Shown here: piece by piece, positions 1 through 15,000 of the stretch
Layout: each line of letters starts with the position of its first letter
How positions within the stretch are numbered: position 1 is the stretch's first letter
Assembly (NCBI GenBank): GCA_016987375.1
Contig: PJRA01000263.1
Span: 2,158,781 to 2,222,780, forward strand
Direction of reading: 5' to 3'
Origin: Brachionus koreanus
Taxonomy: Eukaryota > Rotifera > Eurotatoria > Ploima > Brachionidae
Length of the DNA: 64,000 bases
Position numbers and translations under genes: made by a program
Notes under the pieces: generated by a model
What the model saw: the letters and a program-made list of their open reading frames with translations, nothing else
What the model was told of the DNA's origin: nothing
Database searches by the model: none

Positions 1-3000
1 TAACAATTGTGGCACGTTTTCTATTGATTTAACTTCTGCCATCAGAATACCCTGGAATGTTTTCGATAAGTCTCTCAAATTAAAGGTATAATGACTTTTA
101 GCTGGAGTTGGAAGAAGCTGTGACGAAATTGTTTTGTAAACTGATATACAACTTTGAACCAAATTAGAAGCACTTTCCGAAATTTTATCATTGCTTTCTA
201 TAAAAAAAAGGTAAGTTAGAAAATTAGAAAATAAATACTATCTAATAATTACTTATCCACCAATTAAGAATAGTACCAAAAATTTTCGTCATACTAACTT
301 CTTCCATTTCGACAAAGCTTAAATGATTGAAATGTCTTGTGAGTCTGAGAGATACAGGATTACGTCCTCCACCAGGTGGACCCATAGCACAGCAAAAATT
401 AATATCGACTAAATGACGAAAATCTCCTATAGCTTTTCGATCATACCAGCCTCTAAAGTCCATCCATTGTCTTATTAATTCAATAGGAGGCTGGGCGTCA
501 TACACTTCTAAGGCAGGCATATTCAAATCATCGATAAAAAATATAAAATATTTTCCTAATGGTGGACCATAAATGCCTTTTCTTCTTTTATCAAGTTTTG
601 AATCGATCAAATCTTGGGTCTGATTGGCACTAGTCTTTGCTGAAAACACAATAAATTCAGGACTGTATTCTTTAGGCATTGTTCTGGCTAATTTATCGAC
701 AATGGTAAGTGTTTTTCCAGTACCAGTCGGACCAACACACAAAACTGTTTTGTCATTTTTCAGCAAGAATTCAATTAAATGAGCGTTACGAACATTGTCA
801 ATGGTTGGTACAATTATATCCGAAAACTTGGTATCAGATGTCATATTTAATTCTGGTAAATCTGCCATCCAATTTTTCCATTGAGTCTTTTAAAAGATTA
901 AATTTTAAATTTAAATAATTTTTTTTAAAATAATTAGTTATTACTATTTTGACTTTTTTGACCTCCTCTTCATTTTCATCTTTATTTTCTTCTTCATTCG
1001 TGAATATTCCACCATCATCAAGTATGTAGTCATAAACAAGTCCTTGAGGCGGAAAAGGCATTTTCAATTCATTTTTTTCAATTTTTTGTCTTAGCCAGTC
1101 GTTGAATTTAATGCGTCCATCATTGTCGCATGAAGCCCCCACAGACCAAACCAAAGAAAATAAAAACCAAGGCTCCAATAATTCAGGAAGCTTTTGAATT
1201 GCTTCTTCAGAAAGTGGCTTGTCATTCTAAAAAAAAAATATTAACATTAGCTTTAGATAATTTTATTTTCTAGCTAATTTGTGAAGCTATATTTATTAAT
1301 GCAATAGGCCAGTTTTTTGTTAACGATCATTCTTAATAAAAGCAAATTAATTAGCAGCTAAATTCGATTCTAAAAATCTAAAAATAAATACGCGAAAAAT
1401 GTTCTGTTATTGGGTTAGTTAAAAAAAAAAGTTAGTTTGGTTACGTAGGATTATTTAAAAATTAAAGTGTAAAATATACCCGTATTAGTTTTGATTTGTC
1501 AGATCGCTGTGATTTATTAAAAAAAAACAAAAATCAGTGATGTTTTGAAAAAAATCAAATTGTGTTATTAATAAGTAAAAAGATGGGGGAAATATTTTTA
1601 AATAGATAATATATTTAGTGTAGGGAATGGAAAATTATAGTAAAAAAAGGAAAAAATTTTTTTCATATTGTGAAAAAATGATTCCGTAAACACAACGATA
1701 TTGTATATATTTATAAAACTGAATTCTAAGCTCTGCAAAACTTGTGCCTTTTATTGCATATTTAAATCAAATGATTTTTTGATGGCATGCATTTTAAAAG
1801 AAAAATGAATGGTATTTGCATTGCTTGGAATTCAGCTGTATAAATTTGTACAATATTATACTGTTTATAGAACGATTTTTGCACAATCAGAAATAAAATT
1901 AAATCATTTTTGTACTTTAAATTTTGTACAAAAATTTCACATTATCTTTCCTTTAATTTGAGATTTTATTTTTATACAAAAGAGAAATATTAGCTTTATC
2001 ATTAATAAGAACTTTAAAATTAACTTATCTAACATTTTCTTCAAAAGTACTATCAAGTGGCTCAAAGAAAGGACAATTTCAAAGTCTTCATTTCAACCGG
2101 CCAAGGCTTTTTCTAAACTATTTAATAAATGAAAAAAAAAGATATTGATATTAGCGTAAACATTTATTTTTTAACGCTGGGCTTAAACTCAAAAATTCAG
2201 CTATTGATTTGATTTTGAATTTTTATTTTGCATTATCTTGATCAAATTTCCATTTTTTCTAATTATATTGCAGCAGAAAACTTTATGCACAATTAATGAA
2301 TTCCTGAAAAACTTATTTAAATGCATATGTCTAAAGTTGAAAGAATAATAACATGGATTGGATGGTAAACGGCGTATGTGCCAAAGCTGAATTTTTGAGT
2401 TTTAGCGCAGCGTTAAAAACAAATATTTATGGCAGATATTTTCCTTTGATATTAAAATAATATTTAATAATTTTAAATCGTTCAATTTGACTAGCATTTA
2501 ATCTAAATGTCAAAACTTTTAATTTATTAAAAATTTCAATTTTGTTAAACAAAAAATATAGTGAAAATTAGAAAAATTTAAGAAAATATTCTTGTGATAA
2601 AATTTTTTAATGTATTAAAACTGTGAAAATTTGAAATTAAAGCACAAATCCTGAAATTATTTTACCCCAAGTCTAGAATTCTAGAAAAATTGAAAATTAA
2701 AAATTAAGAAAAATTTTCAACCCATAAGAATAATTTGATCTTACCTCTTTTGGTCTATAAGGAGCGAGAAAACAGTCCATTAGTTTTAGTAAACTAAATG
2801 TCAAATTACTATCCATAGTTGGTATGATTTCTTTGACATTTTTACGAATAAATTTTATAGCAGGCTAAGAAACAAAATTTGAATAATTTAAGATTCAAAA
2901 AAATAATGAAAATACATACTTCTAAGAATATTTCAAAAAGACTATTTAATTTTTCTTGATAAGCAAAAACACTTTCAGGCAACTTTCGAATCCAACATTC

Positions 3001-6000
3001 GACAAAAGGTTTTAGACCCAATATACTAGGTTCTAAGTAGACCATACCGCATCGACTCACTGTTGCTGGACTAGCAACTGCTAGATCAGCCACTTCAAAC
3101 ATCATAGTCATAGCTTCAGTCATTTTGATAATTTCTCCATTAGTTAAGCAAAGTTTTTTATTATCGTCTAATACAGTATTCATATTCTCGATCCATACAG
3201 CATCTACCGGACCATCGAACAGATACCATCTTTTATCATCATTTTCAGCTTCTACTCCTTGGCCCATCAATACAGACAAAATACCGTCAGTCCACTCATG
3301 TGTCATTAGATCAAATTCACCATATAATTGACCCATGGTTATTGACTTTGGGTTTAATATGTAAGTATGAACAACTTCAAAAGGGGTTCCTGCAGGTGAA
3401 GGCTGACCAGCTAAAGAAGTCATGGCTGCTTTTAAAGTTTCATAGCATTTTGTTTTTCCAGAGCCCGTTGGACCTACCAACATTAGACCGTGACGGACGA
3501 CGGTTGTTTCATAGAGCTGAATACACTTTAGAATAAAATTATCAACATCTTTTATATCCAATTTAAAACATGATTTTCTAAGCGAGCTTTCCAAAGCACC
3601 ATAATCAATCGGCTCCTCTCTTAAATTAAAATTTTAAAGAAAAAATACTCAAGATTCTAATTCTTACTTTATTTTAGGAAATAAGTCTGATACTATGCCA
3701 TTAAACAGTTTTAAATCATCTTGTAAAAATTTAGGTACGTTCACATCACGAATAGCTCTTAAGCAAATTAATTCCTTATAAAAATTTTTTAGTGGCTTAC
3801 TATAATAATAAATTTTAATGAAATTTTACTTCATTCATGTCCGGATTTTGTCTCTTAAGGTTTCCAGCTGCAGAAATTACTGACTTGACAGCTCTCATAC
3901 CAAAATCATAATGGTCTTGTGAGCTAAGCTGTTCGGACGATAGTTTAAAAGTAGTTACAATTTTTTTAGCTAAAGTTTTGGCATCCGAAAAACCAAAAGA
4001 AAATAGAGATATTTCTGCGATCAAAGCATAATCCGGTACCATCATAGCAACAGGTCGAAACAAAGCCTTTTTTATAACTATTTAAAAGACGAAAAATGAA
4101 TTAATGTTTAATACTTTTAAATTGTCTGGTAATTCGGTACGGCCAGCGTATCCAGGATTCATAGTGATAAATACAGCACATGATGGCTTCAATGCTATTT
4201 CAACTCCTTCAAAAATGAATCTTTCTGCCTTTAAAATACCGATTAGCAAAAAAACTTATTGAAAATTTAAGTTAAGTGATTACTAAGCTAAATAATTAAA
4301 AGAGCATAAATTTTTTAAAATAGTCATTCAAAAATAATCTTTTTATTTTTCAGATTATTTTTGATTAAAATTCAAGAATAAGTTTTAAAAAATTTGCTTA
4401 AAAAAGCCTAGATAATTCGTTAGTTTGAAATAGATAAATACTAACTTAAAATTAAAAAATTCTAAAAAAATAATAGAAAAATGCACAAGAATTCATTCAA
4501 AGATTAAATAAAAAATGCATAAGGATAAATTAATTTCAAGTATTTTAATTTTGATCTCAGTTTTATTTATTTTTTCGAAATATTATAAATTTTTCATATT
4601 TTACAATTGAAATATTTTCCCTAATTTTTAATAGACATCATTATTAGTGAATAAAAATTAAAAATTTTTAATATTTGATTTTTGATTTTGAAAAACAACA
4701 CCAAGAAAACCTAATTGAATAATGCTAATAGGTAAAAAAAATAGATCTAAGCTAATGGGGTAATTAGTTGAGTTAGGATTTAGTTAATAAAAATTTTTAT
4801 GCTTTTCAACTTTTTTCAAATTTCAATGAAGTATTTTTGTCAATTGATCAAAAATTTTGAACAAATTTAAAAAATTAAAAAAAAATGAGATCAAATTTAA
4901 AAAAAAAATTGAAATATTACAAAATTAAGTTTGAGATGACCATAAAAAGAAAGTTCAAAATAAAATCAGGGAAAGAAATTTAGATCTAATTGAAAATTAA
5001 TAGAATTTTTATCATGCTAAAATTATTTTGGTTCAAAAAATGAACTAAAACTAATGTTTTCTGAACCAACATTCTAGATTTTCTTATAATGAAAAAAAAT
5101 ATTACGCCGCTTCGAGCCTATTAAATATTTATTTAAATAAATTAATTTTGTGCCACAGAAAAATAAAGACAATAAAGCAAACCCGTTGAGTAAGAGCTTG
5201 TTGAATCTGTTGAATTTGCTGAGCAACTACTGATAAGACTTCTATATCGATACGATTAAACTCGTCAAAGCAAGCCCAAGCACCAGCGCTAAATTAAATT
5301 TAAAAAATATTGATTTGTTAATTAGCATCTAAGTTGGATATTTTGATTTTGCCAAGGGAGGAAGAATCAAGGATAAAAGCTAAAGCTAATGCTCTATTTC
5401 AAAATATAATTGTTTAGAGCTTTTTTCACTCTTGTTTTTCTACCTTATTTCTTAAATTTTTTTGTAAATAGGATATCTGTTGTGCAACAACAGAAAGGAC
5501 TTCAATATCTATTCTATTGAACTCATCAAAGCAGGCCCATGAACCAGCACTATTTCAAGTCAAATAAATTAGTCAATTAACACTTGGCAAATTTTCTAAT
5601 ATATTTTTTTATTAAGATCACTTACCTGGCTAAGCCCTTGAAAAATTTTCCCATAGCCATAAAATCAAGCTGATCTGAACAATTGAATACCACACATTGG
5701 ATAGCCATCGCTTTAGCTAAATCTTTGGTAGTTTCTGTCTTACCAGTTCCTGCAGGTCCAGCAGGTGCACCTCCAAATTTCAAGTGCAGTGCACCAGTCA
5801 ATGTCAAATAACATCTATCTGTTAGAGGTGTGATTACCAAACGAGATGAATTTCCCAGATATTCATAACCATATAAAAATTCTGCATTCACTGCTCTGAT
5901 ATACAAATTATCATTCATATAATAATATCTTAAATTGAGGAAATAAAAATTTCAAAAAATTTTATAAATTTTTTAATTTATACCTAAGCTGACTTATCCA

Positions 6001-9000
6001 TTCAAAATCATTAACATCAGAAACTTTTTCATTAAGAAGATTGATAACTACATCCCTCGCATGTACTTCAATTACAATAAGAGCTGATAATGTTTGTCTT
6101 GCTTTAGAGCTTAATTTTCCTCGGACCAACTCTCTCAAATCGTCAAGTTCTTTTAGTTGCTTTTGATGATATTCAGGTAAATTGTTTTCTTCTAAAGCTT
6201 TACTGACAAGTGTTGTCCAGTATGTCTGACAACCGGCTATAACAACCTGACCAGGCCATTCAATTACCCAACTTGTTCTCGGTTTCTAGAAACAAATATT
6301 TATTTAAAAAAAAAAAACAGCTAAATATATTGTTTTTGAATACTGTTTTGTAATCTTCTAAAGAATCGCGAATAATTTGTCTTAAGCTTTCTTTCATGAC
6401 TCGTTCAATTTCAAGCATCCAATCTTCAACATTACCAGTGGGATATATATTTTCTCTAAATTCAACTCCCTCATTTTCGGCTGAATACATTGTTGATATT
6501 CTCATGTCTTTTTCGAATTTTACTCTATAAATGCTTTCGAAACATTTACGCAAATGTGGCTGAACAGCTTCTGGATCTTTGGTCTTTGAAAGAATTTCCA
6601 AGAGCTCATCATCGGATAAGAAGTAAAATCTCGGAAACGAAGTTCGTTTTGTTTCTAAGTATTCACTCAAGCCTTTTTGGACTTGTTCTAATAATTTATT
6701 GCATTCTTTTAGTTGGTCTCTTAAGCGCGCATCAGGACACAAGCTTATTACCTTAAAATAAGAAATTTTTTAAGTTTATTAAATAATTTTCAACAAAGCT
6801 TAATTAAATATCAATTTATTTTTTTTTAATTAACAAAGGCTTTTTGAAACTTGATATAAAAAGAACAAGACAAGATTCTAGAAAAAAAATAATATTTTTC
6901 AAATTAGCTAAAAAGGGGTCTTTACATAATAGCATATAACGAAATAGCACATAACGAAATAGCCAATCAAAAATTAATTTTTAAAAGAAAAATAAAAGTG
7001 TTTTATTAAATGTCAGAAATCAATTATCGTTTATATAAACTAATTATTTATTTGGATTTATAAGATACATGTTCGCAAATTTTCAACAATCTTTCATGTT
7101 TCAAATTATCAAAATCGTCTAAAAACGCTGCTGCTAAACTCATTTTATCTTTGAATTTTTTTTAAGCTATTATGAAAGATTTTCATTACATATTACACTG
7201 TAAGCGATCGAGGTACATAACAATGTACAAAAACTGTGAAAAAAACATATATGTGCAAAATTATAGTCTGTATTTTTTTGAAAAATATAAGTGTACATTT
7301 AGCTTGAAAAAAGAGTATAAATTTATTGATTTTAAAATATTTACTTTTTTGAAAAAAAAATTTAACAAAATATACAAAATTTTTTATATTTTTGATAAAA
7401 AATTTTGTACTTCAATGTACATTTTAAATGTATAAATATTGTGACAGAATTATTTTTTAAAATGACATCTTTTGATATGTAGAAACTAATATCGGGAGGC
7501 AACTAAATTGTTCCTAACACAAGAAGATCAGACAAAACATTAATAATTATTTTAAGATTATTTTACAATATCAAGTCATTAATTTTTTTAATTTAGAATC
7601 AATTACATCAGAAGCTTAAGCGAAAATTTTATTCAAATAGATGTGGTGACATACCCTCCGAAGAGATTGTACAAGCTCGTCTAAAGTATGCTCGAAAGAA
7701 TCCATATTCAGATAGAATAAAAAAAAAGCAATTCAGATGCAGAAATTTCAAATGAAATGGACCATTAATTTTTTTGATTTTTTAAATTTAACTTTTTTCA
7801 ATAAAAAATTAAACATAAATTATTCTTATTTTTAATTTATTCTAATAAATTATGCACAAAAAACCGTCTTTAAGATTGTACATTTAAGTGTTGAGTTCAA
7901 ATATTGAAAATTAATGTCAAAAAAGAAAAAAGTACATTTAAGTCAAAAAAATTTTGCAACATATATATACATTTTCTTTATTTGTATATTTATGTGTGTA
8001 ACACTCGAATTTTAACTTAATACACAAAAAATTGTACCTCGATCGTTTACAGTGTATCATACGTGTGCTATTTTGACATGTAATACATTACAATATAGCA
8101 GATTAATAAAAAAATGCATAATTTTAAAAAGTGTTGCTATTTCGTAAAAGTGTATAGCTATTTCGTAATGCGTGCTTGCTATTTTGTAATGGAGTTATAA
8201 TTTATGATATTTAGTAAGGAAATTTATGTGTGTATGCTATTTTGTTATGGAGCCAGCTAAAAATCAGTTCTGCTTGTACAATAAATGTTTTTGAATTAAT
8301 TGATTAGGTCTGCTATCACGTGCAAAATCTCTGACAAATGCAATGTGCTTAGTAAAATAGAAATAAATTTCTTTTTTAAGTTACAAAGTTTATGCAGATA
8401 GACTGAATTTAATTTTTAGCTACCAGGAAAATTTTTTTTAGTCTTTGAGAATTCTGTAATGTTTATTTTAGAACCAATTTTAACAAAAACATTTAAAACT
8501 TAGTAAAAAAATTTAATGTGTTTTTAAATTAAAAAAAAAAATATTATCATTTCAAAGTAAATTTTTGATATAAGCAAAAAAATCTTAATTCTAATAATAT
8601 TTTGATAGTTCACCAAAATTTCCTATTGCTAATAGTTTTTCTTATTAATATTATTAAAAATATTTTTTCATTTCTGTAAATATTATGAACTTAACAATGT
8701 AATTCTATTTTTACAATACTACATGTATATTTCAAATAAACAATAGCAAAAGGAGTTTTATAACTCAACGTCTATTTATAAATAAAAAAATCTAAAAAAA
8801 AAAAGAGACTGCGTTAAATAATCTTAGAAAAACGAACATATTCTTAATTTTTTTTAACTGAAGTTAGTAATAATTCTATTTATTTATATATAATAAAATC
8901 TAAAACAAAATAATCAAAATATAGATTTTATACAAATATAATTAGTACTTTTTTTTTTATATTTTGATAGGTATAGCGCATTAAAATTACTTCTTAATAG

Positions 9001-12000
9001 ACAATTAGCTGATTTAGATATAATTAATAAAATACTTGTGTGTCGAATAATTTTTTTGAATACTGGAAACACCAGGCATTTTTTCATGTTTTTAAAATTC
9101 AAAAATATTTTGAAAATAAACTATAGTTATCTTACTAAATAATATCATTTTTAAAGAAAATTTTAAAATTTACATAACTCAAAAAATTCAAAAAATCTAT
9201 TCAATTACAAATTAATTTTTATTTGATGCTTTTGCTGCAAAACAGCTGTTCTTATAGTAAGTCAAAAGTTCGAAAACTACAAAATGGTAGATAATTTGCT
9301 CAAACACTTGTTTTTTTTCCTAAGCTAGCCTTTGATTGTGGAGGCTGATATGAGATATTATTTGGAATTTTTCTATTAAGAACAATTTTTCTTTTAAAAT
9401 TGTGTATTTGACAAAAGTAAAAAAAATAAAATAAATGGCTAACATCAACGTTGTTTTAACTGCATTGTTGTACAGTTGAACTTTTGTTTCATTTTAATGA
9501 ATTTTTTGTAAAAAAAAATGAATCAATTTTTATTATATTTGACACTATTTTATCAATTATTTTTAAGTTAATTAAAAATAATCCTGCTTTCAGTATTTTT
9601 GTTTTATACAGTATATACATTTAATTTTAAGCGATTTATCAAAAGTGGACTTTTATACCTGATTATAAATTTTACTCTTTTGCCTATGAGGCTTGAATTA
9701 ATAAATAATAATAATACATTATACCGATAATTATTTTTAGTTAAAAATAATTAATTTCTTTCATCAATAAAAATCGAATTAAAGGATGAGATTTATCTGA
9801 TTATTGCTTTAAAATGACAAGTTAAATTTTATTAAGCAACATCTTATTTTAAGAAATATCTATTTAGTTTGAGAAAACCATAATACTTTTTTTATAAAAG
9901 AAGGTAGTTTATTAATATGTTATATTTGCTGATTTTTTTTAAGCATAAATGGTAATCAAATGTATTTTTGTCAAATATTTACTAAAACTAATAGATTAAA
10001 TGTAAAATTAGAAAATTCTGTAAGCTATGTTAACTAAAAAAACTGTCTTTAACTACTAACTAAAGTATTTTCAATTAATGATAAATATTTACTAGCTAAC
10101 TAAATTTTCCAATGATAAGAAACAAATTTAAATTATCATCCAGTTTTTAAAGATTTTTAAGGAAAAGTTGGTATTAAACGTAAGAATATTTACATTAATA
10201 ATTATCAAATTTTTTTATTGAACAGAATTTTTATTTAAATAAAAAAGTTGTGTTAATTTAAATTAATATTTGAAAAAAGAATTAACCAGTAAATTTTGAA
10301 AAAAAATAAAACCTAAAATAAGTGAAATCTCATCTTTGAAATTATCACTGAATTCGAAGAAAAAAAAATTAATTACTTTAGTATTTTTATCTATTTTGCT
10401 TTACCTTCATAATCAACTCTAGTTTCGAACTCGTCACGTCCTTGCTTATCAAATACTACAATCGTTAGAGAAAAAAATTATCACTAGTCACGAGGTATTC
10501 GAAAATGGATTCAAATAGAATTTTTTTTCTTTTAAAATAAATTTTTCTTAACCTGAATTTAAAATTTTTAAACAATGACTGAAATCGAAGTTCCCATAGA
10601 CACCACCAGACTGCTTGTCGATGGAGTTTTGGATACTTGCACAGACGAAATGCTTCAGTTGTACATTAGTCTCATAATAAATTCTGATTTGGATGAGACT
10701 TTTAAAATTGAGGAATTTCGTCGCAACAAGCGTCGAGTGATGCTTAAGTTTAATCGCAGTTTTAAGTTTGACCAAGCCATAAATAAACAAAAAAAACTAC
10801 CTGAGCTAACAGGCAATTTGATTATGTTAGATCAAGTCAGAACTCCGGATACTATCCGAGTGTCTGAGTTGGCCAACAACTGTACCAAAGAGGTCCTAAA
10901 CTTGTATTTTTCCAACTCAAAAATGAGTCAAGGTGGTGACATAAAATCAATTAAACTCTTTCCCTATGAAAATAAGGCTTTAATTCAATTTGCTGATTAT
11001 CGTGTGGTTGATCAAGTTTTGACCAAAACTCATATAATTTGCGAGAATCTTATCAAAATAGAAAAGTACTATGGCCCTATTGAAGACGAGTTTTTTCTTG
11101 ATGAAGAAGAACAAAAAACCGAAGAAAGTGAAACTTCATCTGGAAGAAAAAAATCGCTTTCCAGCATGACTAGTCTCAGGTCGTTCTCTACACCTTTAAA
11201 TACTATAGATAAAACTAAAATTGTTTTATCCAATATTCAGGAAAATATTAATATTCAACACTTGGACTTTTATATACAAATTCTATGCAATCGGCATGAA
11301 ATAAATAGCATTAATTGGAGCTTAGAAAATAAGGGTAAACTTTTAATCGATTTCAAAAAAGAAATTGATATAAACAAAGTTTTAACTGAGTTTAACACGA
11401 ATAATTTGAATAATTTAAACTCGAAACAGATTCAGATTGAGACAGTCAATGCAACTAGAGCCATAGTTGTATTGGTCAAGGACATAAAGCCCAAAGTATC
11501 ACTCAAATTAGACTCGCAGAACGAGGATGACGACTACAGGCCTGAAAATATACCAGCCACTAGAGACTTGTTGGATTTGTATTTTAGCAATAAACAAAGA
11601 AGTGGTGGAGGCGAAATAGAGTCAATAGAAAGAAAGTCGTCACGATACTGGATCATAACAGTGAAAGAGCAGCGTCTAGTCAGAGATATTTTGTCCAGAA
11701 AACACACTTTGGACGACAAGCCAATTAAAGTGTTTCCCTATTATGAAAATTTCGGCTTACCGTACATGTTCAAACCAATTTTTGATGACCTTCAAAATCG
11801 TTCTGTCATATTCAAACTTAAAATCAAAGACGAACGATTGCGCTATTTTTGTAAAGTGAAAAATTTACACAAAAAATCAAATGAGATTTTGAGCGAGTCA
11901 AATGCCGAGTCCAAATACAGCAAACAAGAGTCAAACATTTTGTATGTGAACTATATTGAACGTTTAAATTCAAAAGTTCCGTATACGGAACGAATGTGGC

Positions 12001-15000
12001 GACTTAAAGTAAAAGAGTCAATTGAATACTTTTTACAAATATATAAATTTGAAAAATTGACTCTAAGCCATCAACAATGGACGACCATTTCAAAGACCAA
12101 ACAAATTAGTAGCTATTTGATGGCAAAAAACAGCAACGCTGATGAAATCTATCAAGAAACAGACGCAATCGATGCTACTTCTGTATTAGTTGATAAGGTC
12201 AAATATATTAGTAGCAATTGTGCTATAATAAATATTAACGAAACAGCAAGCAATGTGGAAATAAATATAGTTGGGCCTAATATAGAGGTGGATCGATTTA
12301 TAGTCAAAATAAAGGATATTATTTGCAAGGCGTATTTTACTTTTGAATTAGAAGAAAAGATAATCAAATTTAAAACTTATTTATATGAATGCGAGGATTT
12401 GCTGACTAAATGGTTGAATGAAGCAGATGGCATTGAAGAAAATGAGAATGAAGTAACACTTGCTTCGGCTCGATCAAATGATAGCGACTCTTTTTCGGCA
12501 AATTACTCGAAGCGAAATGATGGTAGCAAATTGAATAAGAGCAGAAAAAATACTATCGATGAATTCCTATCCAAATTGGAACGCGATCATTTGGATATGG
12601 AGCTATCATATGGAAAATTGTTCCAGGAGTTGGGCTACACATTTTTGAGTAATGCTGGTAATCAGGATAATGAAGAAGAAGATGATGCTGACTACAAGGA
12701 TTTTAATGATCGGCTTAGCAACAGTTTAGAGGAGACTGTGATACTTAAGCCAGGCGAACAAACAGAAAGTCAAATGGATAAGATTAAATTTACGCTCGAT
12801 GACTTGAGAAACCGTATAAATGATATGAAAAAAAAATTCAGACAATTTGTTATCAAGTCAAAAAGATCGAAGGCGCTCAAAGAAACCGATTTAAGCGAAG
12901 ATGAAGAGTCTGATTTTGATGATATTGAAAATGAAACTGACAGTGATATGATTAAGCTTTGTGTTTATGTAAAAGATCAAGCTAAAATTGTTACGTTTAA
13001 CATGAACCGAAGATGTAAAGTCAAAGAACTAAAGCAAGTTTTAGTTGAAAAATGTGCTGATGCTGAAGTTGATTCTATCAATGAGCTTAAGTTAACTTTC
13101 AATAACGTAGAGCTGAGCAATAATAATTACACCATTTCAGATTATGATATTGGTGACAAGAGCACCATAACACTTGAATTCAAATAGATTAGTTTAAATC
13201 TATTAACTTTAAAACATTTTTAATATCTAATAAATTAATCGAATAATTTTTTTCTTAATTCCCTTTTAAAAAAGTCATAAATTAAAACTCAAGTTAAAAT
13301 ATAGTAAATAATTCACATGATACATTTTTATTTTAATTAAAAACTTAACTGAAATAAAAAAATTGCATTTATGAAATACTTTCAATTTTTTTCATGTTTG
13401 TAGTTTTGAGAATGGAAAGACTCTCATAAAATAAAACTATTTTGGCACTTGAGTAAATTTTCATGTCCGTGTTGGAAGAAAAAATTTGTTTCATAAAATG
13501 CAATTGGTATCCGTTATAATAATGGTTTACTTTCATTTAGACTCAAAGAATTCAGTAAGAATTAAAAAACCTGCTTTTTTCACACTTTTTTATTATTTCT
13601 TATTCTCCTAAAAAATATATTTTTGCTACTAATAAAAATAAATTTTCAACTATAATAATTATTATCCTTTATTAATGGTTTTAATCATGATAATAATTTT
13701 ATTGTAAATATAATATTATTTTTCAAAAGAAAAATGTTTGCTTAATAAAGCGGGGTTTGCAAATTTATTTAAAGATTTTATATTCAAAAACATTTAAAGT
13801 TTTTGTCAAAAATTCCTTCTGAAAATTTTATTAACTAATACCTTAGTTTGTAACATCCGAATTTTGTATGTTCAAAAACTCAGCTAGTATACAAAGAACT
13901 AATAGCAATTTTAAAAGTAAGTTGCTGAAATTTTACATAGATTAAATTTTCTTATTCCTAATGCTTTGAGATTTTTAAAAAAACTTTAATTTAGAAATTT
14001 TAATAGCCTTTGAAATGATGGGAAAAAAAGTAATTCTTAAAAACAAAAACTAACCTCTGGATTTTCTTTGGCTTGCTTCATAATCTTTCGCCACATTCTT
14101 TCCATTGTTTGATACCTTTTACTCTCAACCGGAAGCTGTCTAACTATATCCTCTGATGAAAAAATCGGCTCTAAATACAGCCATGAACGTTGACATACCA
14201 ACCATTCATCAAGTACATCCTTTAAAATAAATTAAATAAATTCAAATGAATCTTCAATAATAAAAAAAAACAAAGCGATCCACAAGTTTTACAAGTTTAA
14301 TATAAAATTGAATATCTTAGATGCTTTTTAGCAAGATTTTTTATCGCTATGTTTCTAAAAAATACAATAAAAAAAATTTACCTGAGTGATTTTTAGTTTA
14401 TTCTCCCAAGAAGAAATTCTTTCTTCAAAAGCTTTTTTAAACGGCGAAAATGACATACTCTGAGTCATTACTATATGATCATCCAACAATTGTGAAATTT
14501 CATCTGAAGCTTTGACAATAGAAGTTCCAGTGTTCTTATAGGGAAGCACTTCAAACTTAATTGATTTCCACTCGCCTTCCATTTTGTCCAAGGCTTGCTC
14601 AATCGTATATTCTTTTCCCGCTATTTCTGCAACCTTTGATATTTTATCTATGTGACGATCAAAGCCCATTTCAAGGCATTTCTTAAAAGTAAGATCTTTT
14701 TTGGGACGCACGGGGAGTTTGAGCTCCTCAGTCAACATCTCCCAATGTCTGTTTCTCATACCTGGATTACGCAAAGCTTGTATTAAAGGGATGTTAGGAC
14801 GGAAATCTTCTATTTGATTTTTTATTTCCACTGCGACATGTTGTACACCTAAAAATTGAAAGATTAATTAAAATTTTTAAATAAATTCTTTTTGTGCTTT
14901 AAAAGGATAAAATTACTTTATTTTACATATATTTACACTTTTTAATTTAAATTTTATTTACATAAAATGAAGTAATCTACCTTTTCTTTTTTGTTTTAAA

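Noticed and set aside
5183..5549. The duplicated DNAH1 exon as an assembly duplication
   Set aside because: The two copies differ at many silent and several replacement positions, have different flanking introns and keep equal length, so they are not copies of one read region.
7172..7435. 87-codon plus-strand open frame
   Set aside because: It lies across the intronic palindromic element, is dominated by K, F, Y and I codons expected from A+T-rich noise, and has no recognisable domain.
8914..9102. 62-codon minus-strand open frame in the DNAH1 intron
   Set aside because: Sequence is low-complexity Lys/Ile/Ser and falls inside an intron; no splice junction of the dynein needs it.
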